This document shows positions 33,822 through 46,371 of a stretch of DNA of 64,000 nt, piece after piece (the stretch's first letter is position 1; each line of letters begins with the position of its first letter). The notes below the pieces were generated by a model, which was given only the letters and a program-made list of their open reading frames with translations, did not search any database and was not told where the DNA came from. Location of the stretch: assembly GCA_949357655.1 (NCBI GenBank), contig CASHTG010000007.1, positions 744,001 to 808,000 of the forward strand, given 5' to 3'. Position numbers and translations under genes: made by a program. This stretch comes from Parascedosporium putredinis. Lineage: Eukaryota; Ascomycota; Sordariomycetes; Microascales; Microascaceae.

Positions 33822-36489
33822 ATGGATTACACCACCCTTCTCCCTGAGCTCAAGCTCGAGGAAAAGATTTCCCTCCTCTCCGGCAGCGACTTTTCTCACG
33901 CCGCTGGCATCCCAAGACTCAACATCCCCGCTACCAAGGTGAGCAACCTCCCCTACCCACCCATTCTTTGACACTAGGATCCTAACAAGAGAAAACCGCG
34001 TCGCACAGGTCGCCGACTCCATCAACGGCGTCCGCCCCTCCAATATCGCCGGCTCCGAGACCACAGCCTGCTTCCCCAACACTACCTGCCTAGCCTCCAC
34101 CTGGGACCGGTCCCTCCTCGCCTCCCTAGGCACCCACGTTGCCCGCCAGGCCCGTCTCAAGTCCGCCCAGGTGGTCCTCGGTCCCACCATCAACATCCAC
34201 CGCGATCCCCGCGCCGGTCGCAATTTCGAGTGCTGGAGCGAGGACCCCGTCCTGACGGGCGAGCTAGCCGCTGCCCTCGTCAACGGGATCCAGGATGCCG
34301 GGGTCGGCGCTTGCGCCAAGCATTTCGTGTGCAACGACTCGGAGACCGCGAGGCAGACATACGATGTCAAGGAATCGGTGGATAGCAGGACGCTCAGGGA
34401 GATTTATCTTGCCGCCTGGCAGGTCATGCTTAGAAAATCAGACCCGCTGGCGGTCATGACGGCGTACGTACCTCCCTGCCGTCACTGGCCCATCTCATGT
34501 TTACCCGTAGATGGAGCTGATGTCAATTTTGTGCACACGGTATCGCTAACATGAAAGATGACTAACAAACAAACAGCTATAACAAGGTTGACGGGCAGTT
34601 CTGCAGCGAAAACTACGCTCTCCTCAACGTCCTCCGCGAAACATGGGGTTTCAAGGGCATCGCCATGTCTGACTGGTTCGGCACGCACTCCACCGCAGAC
34701 TCCGTCAAGGCCGGCGTCGACCTCGAGATGCCTTTCCCCGTCCTTCGCGGCCAGCGGCTCCTCAACGCCGTGCGCGAGGGCCAGGTCACCGAGGCCGAGA
34801 TCGACCGCCGCGTACAAAGATGCTCGAGCTCCGGAATCGAACCAGGGACTGCCACTCCGACGAACCCGAGAGGTGCGAGGAATTCGCCGACACCAACGAC
34901 CTCGCGAGGAAGATTGCCGCCGCCGGTGTCGTCCTCGTGAAGAACGAGGGCCATGTGTTGCCGGTAGATCCGGCCGGCGGCCCCAAGAAGATTGCCCTGA
35001 TTGGTGAGTACGCCAGGAATGCCGTGGTGACGGGGGCGGGAGCGCCTCTTGCCGCCCGCAGTACAAGAAATCCCCGCTAGACGTGCTGCCGGGCGTCTTC
35101 GCCGAACCCCATTCCGTCGAATACGCCCCGGGTGTCCGGACCAACGTCATCATGCCGGTGGCGCCTACGGAGAAGCTCAAGCTGCCGGGAGGTGAGCCGG
35201 GTGTTAAGGTAGACTACTACAATCAAGGCGCAGCCGACCCAATCTTCACCGAGGTTCTCGAAAAGCCCGTCATCTTTATGCTCGAGAGGCTCAGGCCAGG
35301 TCTTGAGGCCCTCGGGTCGCGCCTCGAGATGACGACGCTGCTCACGGCGGATACCGCCGGGACACATACCCTGGCAGTGCGGTGTACCGGAACTTTCTCC
35401 TCTACATCGACGGCGAGGAGAAACTCGTCGGCCCCGAGCCCGGCATCACGACGGAGCAGTTCATTTTCCGTCCCTTGCTCATCGAAACCCGTCTCAAGCT
35501 CTCCATGGCCGCCGGCCAAACCTTCTCTGTGCGTTTAGTGATGCACGCGCGCAAGCAAAGGTCGTGGGAGAACCGACCCCTTACGGCGCGACACTCTGCT
35601 TCGAAGAGTATCTAGACGAAGAAGCCGCGATTGCGCAAGCGGCCGCGCTGGGACGCGATTCCGACCTGAGCATCGTCTACGCTGGCCGAAGCGACCAGTA
35701 CGAATCCGAGGGTTCGACCTGGAAGACATGAGCCTGCGAGCAAACCAGATAGCCTTGATCAAGGCCGTCGCGGCGGCCTCCAAGCAGACGGTGCTCGTAT
35801 TGCACTGCGGAAACCCCATTGACGTGAGCCCCTTCATCGACGACGTCGACGCGGTGTTGATCGCCCATTTCCCGGGCCAGGAAGGCGCCATGGCCGTCGC
35901 GGAGGTGATTTCCGGTGCTGTGAATCCTAGCGGAAAACTGGCGACTACGTGGTTCAAGACACTCCAGGATGTCCCTAGCTACAAGCACTTCCCCGCGAAA
36001 CAGACCCTTGACGGCAAGATGGAAATCAGCTATACCGAAGGCCTCGAGGTCGGATACCGCTGCAAAGAAGCCGACACCAAGGCAAGATGGCCCTTTGGGT
36101 TCGGCCTCTCGTACACTACTTTTGCTCACAAGGACCTTACGGCCAGGGTGGTTGAAGCTGCCGGGAGTGTGGGGACGCTAGATTGTTCCGTTCTCGTCAC
36201 CAACACGGGCACTCGCGGAGGCAAGGAGGTTGTTCAGCTCTTTGTCACGGCACCGGTGACAGCGGCAGTGTGGAGGCCGGCGAAGGAGCTGAAAGAATTC
36301 ACGACCGTCTACCTGGAACCGGGCGAATCGAAGGAGGTCACCCTGAGTGTGGCGCTTGATTCCGCTTGCAGTTATTGGGATGAGGAAGCAGCGTCATGGC
36401 GACTAGAGGCGGGTCAATATGGCGTCTGTGTGGGCGAGAGCCAGGCAAGCTTCGAGGTGACGGAAGGCAAGCTTTGGAACCATCTATAA
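33822..36489 (+). CDS. GH3 beta-glucosidase with PA14 insert, probably intracellular
   Basis: Predicted retaining beta-glucosidase. Order of parts: N-terminal barrel (LKLEEKISLLSGSDF, VADSINGVRPSN, GPTINIHRDPRAGRNFECWS, KHFVCNDSE), then the catalytic-nucleophile segment GFKGIAMSDWFGTHST where Asp of SDW is the nucleophile. The C-terminal domain (VLVKNEGHVLPV, IALIG) contains a PA14-like insert (TDTAGTHTLAVRC-like). The end has FPGQEGAMAVAEVISGAVNP, WPFGFGLSYTTF and a fibronectin-III-like tail. Exons: 33822-33938, 34009-34463 and 34577-36489. The N-terminus MDYTTLLPELK has no signal peptide. Frame breaks near 34815, 35045, 35385, 35560 and 35715 must all be bridged; each fits a single-base error. 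It probably acts on glucosides imported by the upstream permease. Confidence 0.87.
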
Positions 36490-37938
36490 GGGATACGTTC
36501 TCAAGATATCATGAGAAGTAGATTTTGTTCGTTTTTGTTCTTCAATCTTTTGTGTTTCAGTTTTGTTAAAATCTAGCGTGGCACACTAAAAAAATATTAC
36601 CGTCCGGTCTCATCCTTGTGCAATCTCCACGGTATGATATCCAGTCGCTCCTCACTCAAAAGAGCACCAAGTTTCTCTTCTCCCATCTTCTCACGGGGCG
36701 ACTTGAGATGATGACGCGCGAGCGCTCAAGGCCGTGTCTTGCACCGGATGACCGGATCCAGGGTGTTCCCGGAAGATGGGTGAAAGGCTGGGCCATTTCA
36801 TTGGCATGTGTGTGTGGAGCGGACCGGAGAGAACAGATGCATCAGGTCCATTGGGACAGGACACGAACTCCTGCAAGGGTTTTTCGGGCCCCAGTTTTCC
36901 TTCAGGAGGTTACCCACTCTCCTCGCGGCGCGCCGAGGCTCAGCTCCTCCTCACCGAAGGTGCTCGGCTTCAATCTCAAATGTTCCGAGCTCCAGCGACT
37001 TTTTCTGGCCTGAGAACTCGGCAGCTTTGGCTTGGCTACCAGCCCGGGCTGAAACGGGATAGGCGGAACAGAGTTCGGAGGGACCCTGCAGATGGGGTTT
37101 CAATTGAGAACAGGGTTCAAGGCAGAGAGGTCAACGGGTAAGAGGAAGAATTATTAGATGGGAACTGGAATGCAGAACAGTGCTATTATTGCTCCTGCCT
37201 CTCTTTATTATCCATTAGTGATGGATTCGACAAAGGAAGTCACAGGTGCCCCAATAGCTGGTCGCCCCTGCCTCTGCAACCATCTCCCAACTCGATGCTT
37301 GTGCTGTTGCGTTGCGGGATTTTTGACTGACATCACCAGATACAGTGTCTCGGTACAGTAACTATTGGCTACACGTACAAGTACCTCACAGCTCCTGCAC
37401 CCCACGCTAGGCCGAGTTCGCTCTTGCATCTGCCTCGTTGACCCCCCACACCGAAGCTGACAGCCCTGCCAGCACCTGCACCGGTCCGTCTTCGTTTACC
37501 GGCAGCGACTCGCCGAGCTTCGTCCCCAGCACACTCCGAAGCTCGCCCACCAAGGTCCCCACTCCCATCAATTTTTGGGGGTTCAATCTGTCGCACTAAT
37601 TTGCCCCAGAGTGGGCTACGAGAGGAGGCGCCGGTCTTTCCCCGAGCTCACTAACAAAAAAGACAGTCGTCTAGCAACCAGTGGGCAACGGGGCACTGGG
37701 CTGGGCAGGCGCAACCAAGGCCAGCAGAGCGGGAAAATATTTTCCTAGACATCGCCTGTCCAATTTTTTTTTTTAGACCTTCTCCTTCTTCTTCCTCTCT
37801 CTCCACCTCCTCTTATCCCTCTCCCATCTCCACTCACCAACAAGCCTTGAGATTCCAATCTCCCTTTTTTGTTGCCAATCCAGCTTGAATTGTTTTTTTC
37901 ATCCATTTTTTCAATATACCCAACCCCCATTCTTCAAA
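36490..37938. other. Intergenic region, beta-glucosidase / malate dehydrogenase
   Basis: This 1.4-kb stretch carries the GH3 3' flank and the malate dehydrogenase promoter, with a pyrimidine-rich leader at 37770-37930. No gene was recognised. Confidence 0.45.
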
Positions 37939-39203
37939 ATGTTTGGCATGATCCAGCGCCGCGCCTTCTCCTCCTCCGCGAGGAACGTACGTCTCCACTA
38001 ACCCCTACCCAATTCCTCTCTCTCCTGGATCGGCATTGGTCTCGTCGCTGGTACACGAAATGCCAATTCACACCGCACCACCCATCTAGGAGGTCAATTG
38101 TTGTCGTTTCGCCTGGCGCTAACATGCATTTCCTTCCTCTTAGCTCTCCAAGGTTGCCGTTCTCGGCGCCGCCGGTGGTATTGGCCAGCCTCTCTCCCTC
38201 CTCCTCAAGCTCAACCCCAAGGTTACCGAGCTCTCTCTACGATATCCGTGGAGCTCCCGGTACGTGTCCCTAGCTACCCGGGAAAAGGCGAAAAAAGGAC
38301 GGCCACACGTCCGCCGATTCCATATAGCCTCGTGCACCAACACACGCAGCCTCGACTAATAATCTCTTTAGGTGTCGCCGCTGATGTCTCCCACGTCAAC
38401 ACCAAGAGCACCGTCAAGGGCTACAGCCCCGAGGGCACCGGTCTCGCCGAGGCCCTCAAGGGCGCCGAGGTCGTCCTCATCCCCGCCGGTGTCCCCGCAA
38501 GCCCGGCATGACCCGTGACGATCTCTTCAACACCAACGCCTCCATCGTCCGCGATCTCGCCACCGCCTGCGCGGAGCACTGCCCCAACGCCAACCTCCTC
38601 ATCATCTCCAACCCCGTCAACTCCACCGTCCCCATCTGCGCCGAGGTCTTCAAGGCCAAGGGTGTCTACAACCCCAAGCGCCTCTTTGGTGTCACCACCC
38701 TCGACGTCGTCCGCGCCTCCCGCTTCGTCTCCGAGATCAAGGGCACCAACCCCAAGGACGAGAACATCACCGTCGTCGGTGGCCACTCCGGTGTCACCAT
38801 CGTCCCCCTCTTCTCCCAGAGCAGCCACCCCGACCTCTCCGCCAACGCTGGTCTCGTCAACCGTGTCCAGTTCGGTGGTGACGAGGTCGTCAAGGCCAAG
38901 GACGGTGCTGGCTCCGCCACTCTCTCCATGGCCATGGCCGGTGCCCGCATGGCTGACTCCGTCCTCCGCGCCGCCTCTGGCGAGAAGGGCGTCATTGAGC
39001 CCACCTTTGTCGACTCTCCTCTCTACAAGGACCAGGGCATCGAGTTCTTCTCCTCCAAGGTCGAGCTCGGCCCCAACGGTGTCGAGAAGATCCTCCCCGT
39101 CGGTGAGGTCGATGCCACCGAGAAGGGTCTCCTCGAGGCCTGCTTCGGCGACCTCAAGAGCAACATCGCCAAGGGTGTTGCCTTTGCCAACCAGAAGAAC
39201 TAA
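37939..39203 (+). CDS. MDH1: Mitochondrial malate dehydrogenase
   Basis: NAD-dependent malate dehydrogenase of the TCA cycle and malate-aspartate shuttle. The presequence MFGMIQRRAFSSSARN is basic and Ser-rich, as for matrix import. It is followed by KVAVLGAAGGIGQPLSLLLK (NAD fold), the mobile-loop MTRDDLFNTNASIV, IISNPVNSTVPI, LFGVTTLDVVR and the catalytic-His segment VVGGHSGVTIVPL. Exons: 37939-37986, 38144-38259 and 38372-39203. Two frame breaks occur at residues conserved in essentially all such enzymes. A CT unit is missing in the (CT)n at about 38231-38238 (LSLYDIRGAP), and one C is missing in the run at 38493-38496 (before KPGMTRDD). A gene this essential is very unlikely to be broken, so these are consensus errors. 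Confidence 0.95.
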
Positions 39204-39989
39204 ATTGCTTTCGACGCCACTTGTGCGTTGAATGCTAGATCGGCCCGTGAATGAATCCCCCTCCTCTGAACAGTCAAATCACCACGATCACAACTCTCCG
39301 TCGTGCCATTGGGCCGATCTTTTGTTCTCTTTCTGCCAAACAGTTGGAGGGATGGGCGGGAGCGAGCGAGGCAACGAACAAAGACACCAGGCCTTCGCAT
39401 TCGCTCCTAGACGGGGAGTGCCAAAAGTCGTAAACTCAAAAACAAAGTAACATGGTGTTACGGATACGGCAATAAAAGGGAATGGAATCTCGGAAGGCTT
39501 GTTGGTTTTCGGTATTCTTGTTACCTTTAGTTTTCTTGCCGTCCCTTGGGGGCCGACAAGTTGTAACATAATAAAATTTTCAATTATTTCTGCTTCATCT
39601 CCCCAAGTAATCCTTGAATGACGGTGCCTTGTAAAATCCCATGTTTCATCTGAATAATGACTGCTGTTACGTAGCCACCCACTCGTGTTTCTGCATCATT
39701 GAACAAAAAACGACTGTATTGGTTCTTTTCTTGATAATAGTACAATGCTAGGAAAATTAAAATGTCCCAAATCCATATATCCTTCCAACATATCACACAC
39801 GCACACGCGTGTAGCATCATCTATCATCTTTCCGAGCTCCTCATGCGACATTCGGTTTATGAATTAAACAAAAACATAGCGCCACCAAAAATAAGGGACG
39901 ACGGCAGAAGGTGATATGGAGCCTGGTTGCAACCAGGTCCATCCAAGCCGCCTCGTTGCATGAAAGCAAGCACTTCACTTCCTTCTCTA
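39204..39989. other. Convergent intergenic region, MDH / SPF1
   Basis: This 786-bp AT-rich stretch lies between two convergent genes and contains their 3' UTRs. Nothing else was seen. Confidence 0.45.
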
Positions 39990-42900
39990 TTACGCGCCTT
40001 GTCGGAGAGCCCGGAGCTGAGCCTTCTTCTCCTCCAACCTCCTCTCGAAAGCAGCAACCTGCTCCATCCTCTTCTTCTCCTCTTCCTCGTCCTTCTTCTT
40101 CTGCTCCACGTCCTTGCGGGCGAACTCGCGCTCGAGCTGCTCGGGCCTGCGGACGGCGATATCACGGGGGCGGTAGTCGGAGAAGAGCTTCTTGAGGACG
40201 CGCTCAATCACGTAGCAGGCGGCGAAGTCGCCAGCCATGACGATGGTCATGGTCTGCTTAAACGTGTTGCTGAAGGGTACGAGCTTCATCTGCTCGTTGA
40301 TCTCGGGGATGAGCTCGAGCGAGCAGGCAAAGGCAAGACCGCTGACACCAACAATACCGTAGAACATGGCGCGGTTCTCCGAGAGCGACTCACGGAAGGG
40401 ACGGCCCTGGTAGTTGACGGCAAACGTGGAAATCTGCTGGATGAGCTGGAGGAGGTACACAGCGGAGTTGAGGAGCGAAGGCGCGAACTCGGCCTCGAGG
40501 TCAACTTCACCAGAGCGACTAAAGTAGGAATACAAGTATTAGTACCATGCAAAAACTATGCCATTGAGCCCTTCGCGGAGTTGGAGCAAACGGAAGGAGA
40601 GAAATTTAAACTTACGGTTCAAGCCTATCGCAAAGCTGGGCAATGTAGATCAGGGTGAAGATGTGCACGGCAAACTGGCCGAGGATGGAGCCGATGATGT
40701 AAAAGTTGAAGATGTTGGGCTGGGGTCGCTCCTTGGAGAGGCCCTCGACGGTGCGCGCGCGGGAGATGGACAAGAAGCACACGCTCATGAGGATACCGCT
40801 GATCGTGTACTGGCCATCGCCAAACTTGATGCCCTCGAGATACAAAACAGACAGGGAGTAGGCGCTGATGAGACAGTTGAGGGCAAGAATCTTGTACATC
40901 TGGATCGTGGCGACAAGAGTGCAGCGACCCTGGCGGATAATGTTGGGGACGGCGATGACGTTTCGGAGTTTGGACGTGAAGGGAGCCGCAACGGAGGCGT
41001 CGCCCAGCTTCAGGGTCGGGGGCTCATCGTCGTTTAGCTCGTTCTCCAGCATGCTGGAGGTGAGCTTATCGGCGAATCCGGCCGCCTTCTTGGCAGCCTC
41101 GGCCTTCTTGATGTCGGCGGGGCTCTGGTTTTGGAGGAGGCGCTGGGCGGCGGGGGAGGTGATAGTCTCCATGCCGGTGCCGTTGGCCTTGGCAAGTTCC
41201 TCGACGGTAACACCCTTCCTCTTGGCCTCGCGCTCCATGGCCTTCTCGTAATGGGGTTGCTAGCGCTAGGAGGATACAGGTGGGCAATCATGGCGGGGAC
41301 CGGGGGTGTGGGCTGGTTGAAACGCTTCATCAGGTCGACCTGCTTCTGGTACATGTCCTTCATGCGGGTGTTACGGCTGTGCTCGGCGATGCGCTGGAGG
41401 TCGTCCTGCGTACCGTTCAGAAGGGCGATACCGATATGCGCCTGCTTGAGAGCGCCGACGTCGTTGGTGCCGTCACCCGCCATCAAAGTGTAGTAACCCA
41501 TGTCCTTGAGACCAAGGAGGATGTCTTCCTTCTGCTTGGGGAAACGCGCGCGTAAACCCAGGTGTATCGGAGAATGGACCTCCAGCCAGGCTGGCCCATA
41601 AACTTGGCAAGGGCATATCCGGTAACGCAAAGGTCGTTGTTCTTCAGAATCTCGGGGTCAATGGGCTTGGTGGGGTCAACCGGAATGCAAATCTTGTCGT
41701 CGACGCTGTGCCAAACGAGCTCATGACCCTTGTCTTCGGGGACATCAAGGATGAGGACATCGCGGTCGACAATCTCGACCTCGCGGGCGACGTGTACGGC
41801 GGTAAGAGGGTTGTCTCCGGTAATCATGACGACACGATGGCTGCTCTCGTTGAGCATCTGGACGGCCTCCTTGGCGTCGTCCTTGAGGGGACAGTGGAGG
41901 ACGAGGAAACCAGCAAACGTGAGGTCGGCCTCAACCTTTTCGCGCTTGAGATCGTTGATCCTGCCAGCACCAAGTTCGCTGTCGACGGAGAGCATCTTGT
42001 AGGCGAGAGCAAGCACTCGAGAGCCCTTGCGGGTGAAATACTTGAACGTTTCTTCGTAATCGGCGGGGACATGGGTCAACATCTTCATGATGGTCTCGGG
42101 CGCACCCTTGACACCAGCGAAAGTACCTCGGAGCTTGTCACCAGTCCTGGCGTCAACGCCCACAATAGTGGCGACGGCGCTCTGCCTCTTGAGGGCAGAT
42201 GAGAACTGGAAGCGGCGCTTGATCTGGACGGTACCGGTGACAAAAGTAGGTGTGGCGGCTCCCTTAACAGCCTTGCTAACGAGGACGTCGTTCTTGCCAA
42301 GTGTCCAACCGAGAGAGGTGAGGGTTGCCTTCTCCATTGGGTCACCGACAATCTCTCCCTGGTCAAGGCGGACGAGAGCGTGGGCGGTGGCGAGAACAAG
42401 AGTGGTCTCGAGGCCAACATCCTTGACAGGCATCATGCGGGTGTGAGCTCCGTGAGAGTCGCGGGGGTATCGGTGCCGGTAGCGCGGCCAAGGCCAAGCC
42501 CAGCAATACCCTCGACAACGAGGTCTTCGCCAGTGAGGGTACCGGTCTTGTCAAAGCAGGCGACGTCGATACGGCCACCAAAGGGGATACGGAAAGGCTC
42601 GGTACAGAAGATGGCAAGCTTGGCGAGGGCCGCGAGACTGGTGTTGACAGCAAGAGAAAGCTCCATAGGCAACTCGGGGGAACAACGCTCGTAACAATGA
42701 GGACACAGTCGAGGAGGAGCTTGGATCGCTTGCGGTCCTTCTTCACACCCTCATCCCAAACATACCAGGAGGCGGCAATGGCGAAGACCAAGAGGAACAA
42801 GATGAAGAAGAGAGCCTCAGCGTTGTTGGCGGACACACGCTCGGTGGAGTAGATCATGGTGCGGACAAGGCTTCCTGGGAGGTCTCGAAGCCGGTCTTCA

Positions 42901-44111
42901 TAACGATAGCCATAGCGCCGCCATCCGGGGGCATAGGGACACCAGAAGCAAGCTTGGGGCGCTCCTCGTCAGGGTTTCCGTGAGTAACCTGGAGGACCTT
43001 GGTGCCACCCCAGAGGAAGGCGTTCTTGTCAATGCCCTCAGGGTCAATGGGAGCGTCGGCAGGGCGGAGCTGGATGGAGTCTTTGAGAAGGGGGTACTTT
43101 CACCGGAAAGCATAGCCTCGTTAACGATGGCGGTTCCCTCGACAAGTAGCATGTCACAAGCGACGCCAGAGTCCTCCTTGGTGCGGCCAATGGAGACCAA
43201 ATCTCCGGGAAGGAGCTTGTCGCTCTGCGTTTCAACCCACTTGCCAAGTCGGAAAACCCACATGTCGTATGGCTTGATGCTCATGCTTCGGAATTCGCTC
43301 AGAGTGCGCTGGCGCTGCCAAACGACGGTGCTTTCGAAGGCGACCAGCATGAAAAGCGTAAACAGAGAGTAGTACCAGTATTCATCGAGCATCCACAGTC
43401 CGACGCAGAAAATCTGGAAGACGAAGAACGGGGCGACGGCGTGCTCCTTGAAGAGCTCAGTAAAGGTGGGCACGGGAATATCAAAGGTGTTGGAGCCATA
43501 ATGCTGCTCAATCCTTGTAAGCTCGGCTTGGTTCGCGAGACCTCGCGACTTTTGAAATGACCGATGGAGGGCTTGGGCTCGGCATCGATGGCGTAGTCGA
43601 GAGTGGCAAAGGATTTGCGGTCCTCGTCGTAGAGGAATCGGCGCTTCTGGAACAGGAACGACACGTTGATCTTGTCGCCAACCTAGAGGACAAATCATGA
43701 TTAGCATCAGGTAGATGGATGGGCCGGGAAGCTAGAAGGGGGACAGATCGCGCGTACCTTTTCTCGGAGTAGCGGGCAGATATCGGCAGAGCCGGCGTTG
43801 GCGATGGGGAGAACCTTGATGAGCTGCGCATCCTGGATGGACGAAACCCTCGATGACGTGAAGCGGGCGCGGAGGTTGACGCTCCAGTTGGTGCTGAGCC
43901 AAACGAGGGCCTGGACAGTGATGATGGACCCGCACCACACATAAGTCCACTCAGACGAGCCAATATGCTTCTCGTACAGAGAAGGCGTGAGATAGTAGCG
44001 GAAGAAGATGGGCCAGGCGATGGTGAATGGCCAAATGTAGGCGTGGAAGTGAGTCGGCAGGGGCTTCAAGAGCTCCGCCGACTTGATCTGGGGATTTTCG
44101 ACAAGCGCCAT
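39990..44111 (-). CDS. SPF1: P5A-type ATPase SPF1 (ER transmembrane-helix dislocase)
   Basis: P5A-ATPase of the ER membrane; yeast Spf1 removes mistargeted tail-anchored and misinserted helices from the ER. Diagnostic motifs in order: EAMLSGESTP (actuator), the P5A signature PPELPMELSLAVN, the phosphorylation site DVACFDKTGTLTGEDLVVEG, MITGDNPLTAVHVA and LMAGDGTNDVGALKQAHIG. The C-terminal membrane part ends in a charged coiled coil (KKKDEEEEKKRMEQVAAFER). Three exons: 44111-43758, 43682-40616 and 40518-39990. At least seven one-base breaks occur, mostly short C/G runs: about 43557, 43090-43094, 42870, 42676-42680, 42463-42467, 41538-41541, 41253-41256. Conservation on both sides of each shows the gene is intact in the organism. 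Confidence 0.95.
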
Positions 44112-44807
44112 TGCGGCGGCTGTCGCGACGGTGGGTTCGTGCGAGTTCCACGGACGAAAGACCGCGTCGAATCGAGGGAGGGCGCGCGGCGGAGATGTTC
44201 ACGCCGATAAATTAAAAGAGTCTTACAAGAAAAGAAAGAAAAAAAAGGGAGGACTAGAAGATGGAATGAAGAAGCATCCTCCAGCAGGAATTTGATCGTC
44301 TGCAAAATAGGAGGAGGGGCTTCTAAAAGTGGGACGGGGGTTGAAAAGTAGAGGGGAGATGAGGAAAGGGAGATAAAAGGAAGGACAGGGGTTAGTGTAA
44401 AAAGTTCTTTTCGCTGATGATGTCGCCAACGTGGCAGGAGAAGCCTGGCGAACTGGAGAGGCGGATTTCCAAGGATGGATTTTTAGAGGGAGCTCGCAGA
44501 TACAGGAGGTGCGAGCCGTGCTGGTGTTCCAGGTTGCAGGGATTACAGTCGCCGCCTCAATCAATCAAATGTTCTTTCCCAGTCTTTCGGGCTCCGTGGC
44601 CAACCCGGTCCACCACCAAATCATTTTTACTGGTCGACAGACAATTTACCACCAGTAGTAGGATATATTACATTAACGGGGCTTCCGATCAATCAATTAA
44701 TCCTTATCTTCCTCTCATTTGCGCAGTGTACCAGAGACTCTTAACAATCACTCAGACCTCAACAAATGTGCCTCAAATCCTCGCCAAACCTTGTTACACT
44801 GTTTATA
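44112..44807. other. Intergenic region, SPF1 promoter
   Basis: This 696-bp stretch contains the SPF1 promoter/leader and the 3' flank of the cysteine-rich gene; both are on the minus strand. No other feature is seen. Confidence 0.45.
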
Positions 44808-45769
44808 TCAAATCACGGTGGTATCCTCCTCAGAAGTTGCCTCATCTCCCGACTCTGGGGCGGGTTGTGCAATCGCTTCCCCCAGCTGTGTAGAGACGTG
44901 ATCATCGGAACTCACTGCCAAACCCTCTTGACTAACAACAGGTGGTAAATCCATGTAAATGCCCTCAAAGATCCGACTCCGGATCAGCTCATCCTTGAAC
45001 TGTTTCCAAACGTCGTCTGCGTCAAGGCGCTGCTGGGTCAACTTGTATTGAAGAAACGTTTCCAGGCTGGGCAGCGTAGTCCACGGCTGCCTGTGCCCGC
45101 ACTAGAGGTGGAGGAGGCCGCGACAGTCGTTGGGGCAGTCTCGGCGACGGCGCCAAATCTTGCGAAAGGTACTGACGGGTCTCTTGGTAGCTGTGGCGAA
45201 CTCTTCGTGAAGAGCCGCCATGCTGTAGAAACGCTTGAATTTGACCTCGAGCAGTTGGATGCGTTTGGTGTGTCGCTCGTAAATATCCGTGAGCTTTCTG
45301 CAGTAGTCCTCAGGGTCGACGCCTGGGAGTATGGTCAGTTAGGTCTTCTCCGTGGCCGCCGAGATCGTTATATGCTTCTTCGAACTTACGACCGATGGCT
45401 TTGCAGGGCTCGCAGAGAAACTTGTCACATTCGCACGGACGGTTCGTATCTTTGCAAGTACACTTTCGTAGGTCGGCGCACACGCACCATCTCGTGCTTG
45501 TCTTGCGGTCGATGATGATGATGCCATCCTTTTGTCAAAACTGTCAGTCTCGGCCAACAAAGCGACGGGGATAGTGGAGAGGGGGACGGCGTAGTGTTTC
45601 GGCGGAATCACTGCGCGAAAAAACGGCAGACCTCGTGCATGGCACAAACCTGTCGGACGGCGTCAACGAACTGGTTGACGCGGCGGATGACCATGTCGCC
45701 ATCGAGTTGCTTCTTGCTGAGATCGGGGTACACCGCGACGATGACCACCTTGTTGCTTATGGCTGGCAT
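44808..45769 (-). CDS. Unrecognised protein with a dense cysteine motif
   Basis: I do not recognise this family. Four exons can be joined without any frame break: 45769-45650, about 45526-45388, about 45324-45175 and about 45101-44808. The protein of about 240 residues starts MPAISNKVVIVAVYPDLSKK. Then come DGIIIIDRKTSTRW and a compact cluster CVCADLRKCTCKDTNRPCEC followed by DKFLCEPC, ten Cys in about 30 residues, spaced as CXC and CX2C pairs, which suggests metal binding. A helical region (DYCRKLTDIYERHTKRIQLL) and a second helical part (LETFLQYKLTQQRLDADDVW) follow, then an acidic, disordered tail. ATG 45769 is the first ATG in this frame; an upstream TTG extension has no support. The exon 3 donor (GTCAGT) is the weakest join. 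No signal peptide or membrane segment is visible. Confidence 0.55.
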
Positions 45770-46371
45770 CTCTTGACAATAGAGGTTTAGAGAGGGATCC
45801 GGTCCCTCGCCTCGCGGTGTAATTAGGCAAGGAGGAGGGAAGTGGCTTTCTCTCACGTTCGTCTTTTCCCAAGCCTGGAGTTTGGTGTTGCTAAGAGTGA
45901 ATTTGGGAGGTTCAAGTTTCAAGCTAGTTGGATTGATGGCAAGTCCTTCCTCGATAAAAGTGACAGAGTATGAACCGGCCTATAGATTTTCCAGAAGATG
46001 GCAGGCAGCACCGGTGATAGTCCTCGCCGGCGAGCGAGGTGGCGAGCAACGTAAAATACGGAAGGCGCCTTGGAGTCGTCAAAGGTGTTGTCTCCGAAAG
46101 ACCATCCAAGGAGGCAAGAATAGAGGAAAATATAATTGAGCGGAAATGGTAGAGGATATCCTAAAATGGGTATGAAGCTGATCCCCTTTGTCGAGGGGAA
46201 GCATAACAGACAACATTGAACAGAAAACAGGCGAATGTAGACAAGAAACGCCCGAGAGCAAACGATAATGGGCAAAGCCAACCCTTTCCTACATTAAAAA
46301 TCCATCAAACATACTGTGAGTAAAAGCCGAAAAGTCGATGCGCTGAGTGATGAGATCTTGAGCAAGTCCTC
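45770..46371. other. Intergenic region
   Basis: This 602-bp stretch holds the promoter of the cysteine-rich gene and the 3' flank of the alpha/beta hydrolase gene. An open frame continues upstream of 45769 without ATG and is not called. Confidence 0.4.

Noticed and set aside
33822..36489. Two or more separate genes within the GH3 region
   Set aside because: The pieces follow the order of one GH3-PA14-fibronectin protein; the gaps are explained by single-base breaks.
37939..39203. Malate dehydrogenase as a pseudogene
   Set aside because: Both breaks are run or dinucleotide length changes inside invariant motifs of an essential gene, so sequence error is far likelier.
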